From the NCBI GenBank assembly GCA_018985235.1, contig JADGIG010000083.1, positions 1-22,354 of the forward strand: a DNA stretch of 22,354 bases. Direction: 5' to 3'. The translations under genes were made by a program, and so were the position numbers. The DNA comes from Sanchytrium tribonematis. Taxonomy: Eukaryota; Sanchytriomycota; Sanchytriomycetes; Sanchytriales; Sanchytriaceae. Below the pieces are notes generated by a model. The model did not search any database. It was given only the letters and a program-made list of their open reading frames with translations, and was not told the DNA's origin. The first letter of the stretch is position 1; every line of letters starts with the position of its first letter. Shown in pieces: positions 17,198-22,354 of the stretch.

Positions 17198-18055
17198 TCA
17201 GTCCATAATATTCAGCTCTCCAACCAGAATTTTTCCATCAAGAGAACAACTGATTAGGTTGCTGTCACTTATAAGCACCTGGGTCACGGAATCTACATGT
17301 CCGCCCAATGTATATATTAACTCCTGAGAGACTATTTCAAAAATATTCACATTTCCGACTGCGGTTCCACAAGCAACATAATGTCCACCATCACTTAAAT
17401 ACGGCCTAATAGAATTAAGTGTCAAGTTATTCATTGGATTATCGAAAACTGTTAAAAGCTTACAGCTTCCGCTATTTTCAACATTCCACAACTTAATGGT
17501 ATTATCAAGACTAGAACTGACCAGATGATTGTTGTTAAAGTGCAAGCCCAATATAGCATTATTATGTCCCACAGAATCAATTGATTTAAGCTGCCTTACA
17601 TCGTAAATTGTGATTTTACCGCTGGCATCACCAGCATAAATAAATTTGTCAAATTCTAGAGCCAAGATTTGAGAATTTGTTTTGATTTTATGTTCAAATG
17701 TTTTTGAACGCGAATCCCACAAAATCAAATTTTTATCATTTCCGCCACTTGCAATTAAATGGTCTTGACTTGCACAACCAAGTACAAAATTTTCATGGCC
17801 CTTGAAAGTTCGGATATGGTCACCTTCTATAGCCCAAAGTTTAAGCGTCATATCGGCCGAACTAGTCAATACTCTAGTTTCAATGTCATTTACAAAGCAA
17901 ATATCAGTTATTGCGTTATGATGAAATGTTTCTGCGAAAAAGATTTTTTGTTGATAATCAAACCAAAGAATTCCTCCGTTTTGCCTGCCAGACACCATTA
18001 CATCCCCATTATGTGCCATAGCGGTGACTGGATTTTGCAAGTCTATGGAATACAT
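17198..18055 (-). CDS. SNRNP40: WD40 protein, probable U5 snRNP 40K (SNRNP40)
   Basis: A 285-aa WD40 propeller with seven recognisable blades (e.g. SADMTLKLWAIEGDHIRTFKGHENFV, cut here at LKLW; SGGNDKNLILWDSRSK; SSLDNTIKLWNVE). SNRNP40 is a component of the U5 snRNP and Prp8 partner. Specific support comes from the tail: an extra loop before SIRPYLSDGGHYVACG, then IYTLGGHVDSVTQV, and a final blade ending CSLDGKILVGELN, which parallels ASSDKRLYMGEI in human SNRNP40. Blade wording NSQILALEFDKFIYAG parallels TYQVLAVTFN...ISGG. The N-terminus is shorter than human, with no extension before the first blade. WD40 identity is certain; the orthologue call is likely. Confidence 0.8.
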   Translation of the reverse strand: MYSIDLQNPVTAMAHNGDVMVSGRQNGGILWFDYQQKIFFAETFHHNAITDICFVNDIETRVLTSSADMTLKLWAIEGDHIRTFKGHENFVLGCASQDHLIASGGNDKNLILWDSRSKTFEHKIKTNSQILALEFDKFIYAGDASGKITIYDVRQLKSIDSVGHNNAILGLHFNNNHLVSSSLDNTIKLWNVENSGSCKLLTVFDNPMNNLTLNSIRPYLSDGGHYVACGTAVGNVNIFEIVSQELIYTLGGHVDSVTQVLISDSNLISCSLDGKILVGELNIMD

Positions 18056-18381
18056 TTCAAGGGGACAATATTCATTTTTACGCTTTAAATTAATTCTTTA
18101 AAGAAATATTTATCAATAAAGAAGACGCAAATCAATTACAATACTCAATTATGACTAATATTGAGATTGGCAACGTTCTAACAATAAATTGAAATTGTTT
18201 TGAACTCGAGGCTGAAAACAAATATGGATTAATAAAATAGTTCTATCTATATTGAGCATTTGATCACGTGTGTCGCAATTTAATTGCTGTAACATGGATA
18301 TCCTGAAATCTAAATCAAGGAGCATTTTAGATATCCCGCTTCTGGTGTAACCTCTATCTGTTGATTGATAACCCTTGCGAC
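18056..18381. other. Longest intergenic space, SNRNP40 to transporter
   Basis: This 326-bp divergent gap is roughly tenfold larger than the other head-to-head gaps. Apart from the candidate small gene it holds AT-rich sequence next to SNRNP40 (18056-18154), including a short out-of-frame upstream ORF, MNIVPLKCIP, that overlaps the SNRNP40 ATG. No tRNA, repeat or clear TATA box was seen. Confidence 0.5.
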
Positions 18382-18383
18382 AT
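18155..18383 (-). CDS. Candidate small 69-aa gene with one 19-nt intron
   Basis: The 326-bp space at 18056-18381 is the longest without a firm gene. On the minus strand an open frame ends at TAG 18155. One model is join of 18373-18383 (ATG TCG CAA GG) and 18155-18353, removing GTTATCAATCAACAGATAG; it gives 69 aa, helix-prone, with LDFRISMLQQLN and VQNNFNLLLERCQ. An intronless alternative starts at ATG 18325 (56 aa). The proposed intron has the right length and GT/TAG ends but lacks the T-rich body of the proven ones. The ATG would overlap the transporter ATG inside one CATG. No family recognised; it may be non-coding. Confidence 0.3.
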
Positions 18384-19741
18384 GGGAAAACAGATATTGA
18401 TAACCGCGATTGCAACAATCGGTGGATTTGTTTTTGGTAGTGATATTGGTCTTGTGAGTAAGATCCAAACATATCATTCCTTTAAAAAATTATTTCATTT
18501 ATCGACTGCTCAATTGGGTTTAATGGTGGCAATATTTTTATTAGGGTGTATGTTGTCCAGTTTAGGTTCGTCTTATCTGGCGGAAGCTTATGGTAGGAAG
18601 AAGTCAATCATAATTGGTGCTATTATTTTTACAGTTGGTATTGTGACTCAAATGTCTGCAGTCTCTGGCGTGAATGTTTTGATGTTAGGAAGGTTTTTTA
18701 CAGGTTTGGCTGTTGGAATTTTATCGACTATTGTGCCCATGTATTTATCCGAAGTGTCTGATCCAGAACAGCGAGGAATGTTGGTTAGTTGTCAGCAATT
18801 GGCAATTACTTTAGGAATTTTGGTTTCATTTCTTGCTGCTATGTGGACCGAGAATGTTAGTTTTTTTGGCATGGATGATTGGCAATCTGCAATTAGTTTG
18901 CAACTTGTCCCGGCTGCACTTCTTTTTGGTGGTATGTTGACACTGCCCGCTAGTCCAAGATGGCTTTTGTCCAAGCGACGACATGAAGATGCTAAAATCG
19001 CACTCTCAAAATTGAGAGGTACGAATTTCGCAAATGTAGAAGGGGAATATTATAAATTGAAATCTGACTCAGAAGCAGAAACTGAGCAGCTTTCCTGGGG
19101 TGCTGCTTTAAGTCAGTACAGAAGCAGAATCCTTATTGGAATCGTCATTCAAATGTTTCAACAGATATCTGGTATAAATGGCTTAATGTATTACAGCACT
19201 AAAATGTATACTCAGTTGCTGCCCGACTATGTTGACACTCTAGCTGCAGCTCAAAATATTTTGAACGTCGTTGCAACAATTCCTGCTTTATTTTTAGTCG
19301 ATAGACTTGGTCGTCGATCTCTGTTATTGGCAGGTAGTGCTGGTTGTGCTATTGGACTATTTATGACAGCAACTTCCATGTTGCTCCCGACACCTTATCC
19401 AGTTGTCGCAGTTATAGGAATATTTATTTTTGTTATTAATTTTGCTTATGCTATTGGCCCGCTTCCATGGGTATTTTATTTTAATTTAGGTTGTGTGCTC
19501 CGAAATTTTTCCGTCCTGCATTCGTTCAAAAGCAGTCGCAGCTAGTACAGCCTCGAACTGGATTTTTAATTTGATTGTTTCCTTTTCAGCTCCTATTTTA
19601 CTTGACTCTATCGGGCCTTACACATTTTATATTTTTAGCGGTGCTTGTTTAATTATGTACTTTTGGGTTCTAAGAACACTTCCGGAAACTAAAGGACTTA
19701 CGTTGGAACAAGTTGATAAATTATTATCAAAAGGGAAATAA
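18382..19741 (+). CDS. MFS sugar transporter (hexose-transporter type)
   Basis: CDS is join(18382..19470,19490..19741), 446 aa. This is a major-facilitator sugar porter with about 12 membrane spans, expected in the plasma membrane for sugar uptake. Signatures: IGGFVFGSDIG in span 1, EAYGRKKS after span 2, GRFFTGLAVGI, P.YLSEVSDPEQRG, LPASPRWLLSKRR (the usual PESPRWL with Ala for Glu), MFQQISGINGLMYYS, DRLGRRSLLL, GPLPWV-VCSEIFP across the splice junction, and the terminal PETKGLTLEQVDKLL. Substrate cannot be read from sequence; hexose is the likeliest. ATG 18382 starts just before span 1, so the N-tail is very short. Its last 115 bp are antisense to the end of PAN3. Confidence 0.95.
19471..19489 (+). 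other. 19-nt spliceosomal intron in the sugar transporter
   Basis: GTATTTTATTTTAATTTAG, phase 0, between GPLPW and VVCSEIFP, a universally conserved stretch of sugar porters. Retention shifts the frame and stops translation at 19545. Confidence 0.97.
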
Positions 19742-21031
19742 ATTTTTAATTCTTTTATTGATTTTTCTATTATTTCTCGCAGTTCATGATAGGACACAAT
19801 TAGTAAATTCCTTTCGTCTCTTGACATTAGCAAAATTTTATCCATGCTCCCAGAATCAAGCTAAATGAAGCAACATTACCTTGTTCAAATGAAAAAGTAG
19901 ATGATAAACGTCTAAAACTGGTTGCCCATGAGCGTCAACTTGGTGAAATAGGAAGTCGCGAAACAATTTTAGCAAATAATTTCCGCCATTCTCAGCCCAT
20001 CTCTCTGAATTCTTGTAATTAGATCTTTCATTTATAACACCTAATTTGAAGAGCACATTTGCAACTCTTTTACTCTCTTCTAACTTTGCAATCTGATCTT
20101 GATGGTTATTTATAATATTCGCTTGCAAATTTATTGTGCTGTACATATATGGGGCCGCTATATTGAGAATTTCGTCAATGCTGCGAAAATTGCCTTTAAC
20201 ACATTTACCTACAATATCCTTAATCCAAGTTTCTTTAATTTTATTTAACATTTCTGGTATATATTCAAGAAAGGGAATACTTTCATTAATAATCTGTAAA
20301 ATCATGAATCCAAATTGTATTAAATCATTTCTTTGCATTATATCAGTTGGTTTGTCAAAAATAATAGGGCCAATGCCGATTCCTCCTATTTTTATTAAAC
20401 CACTTTTGGTAGCAAATATTTTATATGGGTGGAGACAGCCTCCAAAATAAAGTTTTTTGCTGTGTACTTCTTTTATGCAACATAAAATTTGAAGTATAAT
20501 TTGTTGTATATGTATTTTTCTGGAAAATAAAGAATAGCCTTCGCAGAATTCATAAACCATATTCAAAGTGTAGGTATTATTGTTTATAGTAGTAAATCCT
20601 TCTTTAAGTTCTAAGCAAAAGCCACTTATTTTTGTACAATAAATTTGTGATTTGGCTACTCTTTCACCAATTGACTTTTCAATTTTGAGCTTATGGATAG
20701 CACATATTGATCCATTTACATAACTGTAATCTACTGCTGTGGGAGTTGTAAAGACTCCATTATCTTCTTCATAGCTATAAATCGTTTGACCGTAATGACC
20801 TACTTCAAATAAGACGGTCTCAAAATCAGTCAGATCATTGGAGTAATCATATTGTATCTCTTTCATAGGTGTCCGTAATGTAGGGATTATATTTTCGTCT
20901 ACATTCTGATACATTTTAAAGTGCTCAAATTTTGTTTCAAAATAATTTAATATTGGCTTCATTTGATTTAGCGAGTGTGGAAATTTCGATAGTATTATCC
21001 CACTGGGGAAGTATTTTAAAGAGCCCACCAT
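19627..21031 (-). CDS. PAN3: PAN2-PAN3 deadenylase subunit PAN3
   Basis: CDS is complement(join(19627..19860,19880..21031)), 461 aa. PAN3 is a pseudokinase that dimerises and tethers the PAN2 poly(A) nuclease to mRNA. Seen: pseudokinase region (IYSYEEDNGVFTTP to INESIPFLEYIP), coiled coil EESKRVANVLFKLGVINERSNY, and the C-terminal knob domain (RWAENGGNYLLKLFRDFLFHQV cut at LFRD; GQPVLDVYHLLFHLNK), then after the intron LDSGSMDKILLMSRDERNLLIVSYHELR. The frame is open to ATG 21133, but that stretch is antisense to TSR1, so ATG 21031 is preferred. No CCCH zinc finger or clear PAM2 motif remains at the N-terminus. About 38 C-terminal residues extend antisense into the transporter gene. Confidence 0.93.
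19861..19879 (-). other. 19-nt spliceosomal intron in PAN3
   Basis: On the minus strand GTAATGTTGCTTCATTTAG, phase 0. Removal joins HLNK to LDSGSMDKILLMSRDE, the conserved end of the PAN3 knob domain. Retention stops after seven codons. Confidence 0.95.
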
Positions 21032-21042
21032 GTTTTTAAAAA

Positions 21043-21048
21043 TATAAA
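21043..21048 (+). promoter_or_regulatory. TATA-like box upstream of TSR1
   Basis: TATAAA lies 28 bp before the TSR1 ATG in the 39-bp divergent gap to PAN3. The spacing is nearly the same as for SmB (27 bp), which would imply a very short 5' leader. In an AT-rich genome this could be chance. Confidence 0.25.
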
Positions 21049-21070
21049 CTAAAATTGCGGGGAAGGGATT

Positions 21071-22354
21071 ATGCAGTTGAAGCAGAAGAATAAAAAGCAC
21101 AAAACCAAAGGTAAATTTCAAAACACAAAGCATAATGTCAGCAAGTCAAATACTGTTGATAAAAAGCTATTGTTCAAAGACACTTTTGCTAGATTGCAGA
21201 ATATTAAACTAATTGGATATGTCGGAAGCACTAACGAATTTAAGTTAGAAGACTTAAAAATCGCAGCTGAAAAGCATGGTCTATTCCTTATTCATCCAGA
21301 ATACAACATATTGGACTATATTCAGATCTGTGATTACCTTATTGTACTAGATGTCGAAAATGATCTTAAACAATTAATAACTCATCAAGGTCATTCCAAT
21401 ATGTACTACTTTGGTCCCAAATCTAAAGAGAAACTTGGGAAGCACTGCCCTACGATTAAATTTTTAATGCAAAGTATTATCTCATCTGTTCCAAAATCTC
21501 ATTCGTATCTCAAAGATCGAGGTTATTGTGTCGTAGAAAATGTCAATTACAAAGCGGATGAAGAGATTTTAGAGTTGCAAGGTCTTTGTAGAGGACCGTG
21601 GAAAGCTGATCAATTATGCCATATTCCAAATTGTGGTGAATTTGAAATTTCAAATATTCGAACTTACGAAAGAAATGGAAATCAAATGATAGAAGACAAA
21701 ATTTTGGATCAAAGAACTGAAAACGGGGACCAAGTCATATATTTTAATGATTCTGTTAATGAAATGGATGACGTTAACATGGAGTTAATAGATTCGAAAG
21801 TAGTCAACACCGATGAAATGGAAGAAGATTCTGTTTCGTTTGATGAAGAAGAAGAGGAAGTAGTTCAAGATATGGAGTACAAGGATGGACTTACCGAAAC
21901 TGAAAGAAAATTGGAATACGATGAATTTCTCGAACGCACGAAACAGGAATTTGTAGACCAAACTGAATTTCCTGATGAAGAAAATGTGCCACTGGGCGTA
22001 CCAGCCCGAGAGTTATACAAAAATTTCAGAGGCCTTGAGTCCTTCAAAACAAGTCCCTGGAATCCATATGAGAATCTTCCAAGCGACTACCACCAACTTT
22101 TTGAATTTAAAGGGTTCAAGTTATTGAAAGCCAAGTTAAAAAAAGATCTGCAACTTGCTTTGGTGAAGGATCAATTTGTCACAATTTCCATAAAATTTCC
22201 CCAAAATTTGCTAGCTGGTTTGAAAGACAAGCTAGTTATCTGGAATCTTTGGCCCATGGAAACCAAAGTCACTACGGTCAATTTATCAATTTTACCGTGT
22301 CTTTCATACGACCCTGAATCCTTTCCTGTTAAAAGTGGTGATGAGATTATCGTG
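21071..22354 (+). CDS. TSR1: Ribosome maturation factor TSR1, 3' partial
   Basis: TSR1 is a GTPase-like but nucleotide-free factor that accompanies the pre-40S particle late in small-subunit assembly, related to BMS1. The frame opens at ATG 21071 and runs off the right edge (428 codons seen). Features: basic N-terminus MQLKQKNKKHKTKGKF; a G-domain-like fold lacking a P-loop, as expected for TSR1; the AARP2-type block ILELQGLCRGPWKADQLCHI followed by IPNCGEFEISNI; a long acidic region (DEEEEEVVQDME); and the hallmark YKNFRGLESFKTSPWNPYEN followed by LPSDYHQLFEF. The N-terminal domain is shorter than in yeast. The start is 39 bp from the preferred PAN3 start. Confidence 0.94.
   Translation, partial: MQLKQKNKKHKTKGKFQNTKHNVSKSNTVDKKLLFKDTFARLQNIKLIGYVGSTNEFKLEDLKIAAEKHGLFLIHPEYNILDYIQICDYLIVLDVENDLKQLITHQGHSNMYYFGPKSKEKLGKHCPTIKFLMQSIISSVPKSHSYLKDRGYCVVENVNYKADEEILELQGLCRGPWKADQLCHIPNCGEFEISNIRTYERNGNQMIEDKILDQRTENGDQVIYFNDSVNEMDDVNMELIDSKVVNTDEMEEDSVSFDEEEEEVVQDMEYKDGLTETERKLEYDEFLERTKQEFVDQTEFPDEENVPLGVPARELYKNFRGLESFKTSPWNPYENLPSDYHQLFEFKGFKLLKAKLKKDLQLALVKDQFVTISIKFPQNLLAGLKDKLVIWNLWPMETKVTTVNLSILPCLSYDPESFPVKSGDEIIV

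Noticed and set aside
21032-21133. Hydrophobic N-terminal extension of PAN3 (signal anchor)
   Set aside because: It is the antisense of the basic TSR1 N-terminus; Lys codons read backwards give Phe and Leu, and PAN3 is not a membrane protein.
1-22354. Nucleomorph origin, because of the 19-nt introns
   Set aside because: Nucleomorphs do not carry this breadth of genes for mitochondrial copper handling, GPI anchors, sugar transport and PDK1 signalling; chlorarachniophyte nucleomorphs are also more reduced.

Overview
This is a 22.35-kb piece of a small, AT-rich (by eye about two-thirds A+T) eukaryotic nuclear genome. Eukaryotic identity rests on spliceosomal introns and on nuclear housekeeping genes (MCM3, SmB, U5-40K/SNRNP40, RPN2, RPT6, TSR1, PAN3, PDK1). 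Genes for SCO1, MIA40 and mitochondrial bL31m show a respiring, translating mitochondrion. The bL31m is of fungal type, yet an Integrator INTS3 homologue is present, and Integrator is absent from yeasts and filamentous Dikarya. Together with extreme compaction this suggests a compact early-diverging fungal or opisthosporidian lineage (Rozella/Cryptomycota-like). That placement is inference and would need a phylogeny.

Layout, left to right: SCO1 (5' end outside the window) converges on MIA40. Divergent from MIA40 runs an unknown 224-aa gene, then an unknown 87-aa gene and INTS3 (+). PDK1 kinase, RPT6 and a possible SRP9 follow on the minus strand. Then come PIG-M/GPI14 (+), an F-box-like gene (-), SmB (+), bL31m (-) and an unknown 146-aa, possibly mitochondrial, gene (+). 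TATDN1, RPN2, MCM3, MMTAG2 and SNRNP40 form a run on the minus strand, followed by a possible 69-aa small gene. An MFS sugar transporter (+), PAN3 (-) and TSR1 (+, running off the right edge) close the window.

Genes fill roughly 95% of the sequence, about one per kb. Head-to-head start codons are 15-39 bp apart. Tail-to-tail genes are 1-50 bp apart or overlap: 6 bp at 10669-10674 and 115 bp at 19627-19741. No mobile elements, tRNA, rRNA or repeat arrays were seen. The only gap above 300 bp without a firm gene is 18056-18381.

The most striking feature is the introns. Eight are placed by protein homology or frame rescue (INTS3, PDK1, RPT6 twice, RPN2, MCM3, transporter, PAN3), and all are only 19 or 20 nt long. 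They start GTA (once GTT), end TAG, and none is a multiple of three, so every retained copy breaks the reading frame. Several genes look split or truncated until these tiny introns are removed.

The genes are functionally mixed: proteasome (RPN2, RPT6), RNA processing (SmB, SNRNP40, INTS3, PAN3), mitochondrial biogenesis (SCO1, MIA40, bL31m), replication, ribosome maturation, GPI anchors and signalling. No operon-like pathway cluster is visible; proximity appears to reflect compaction.
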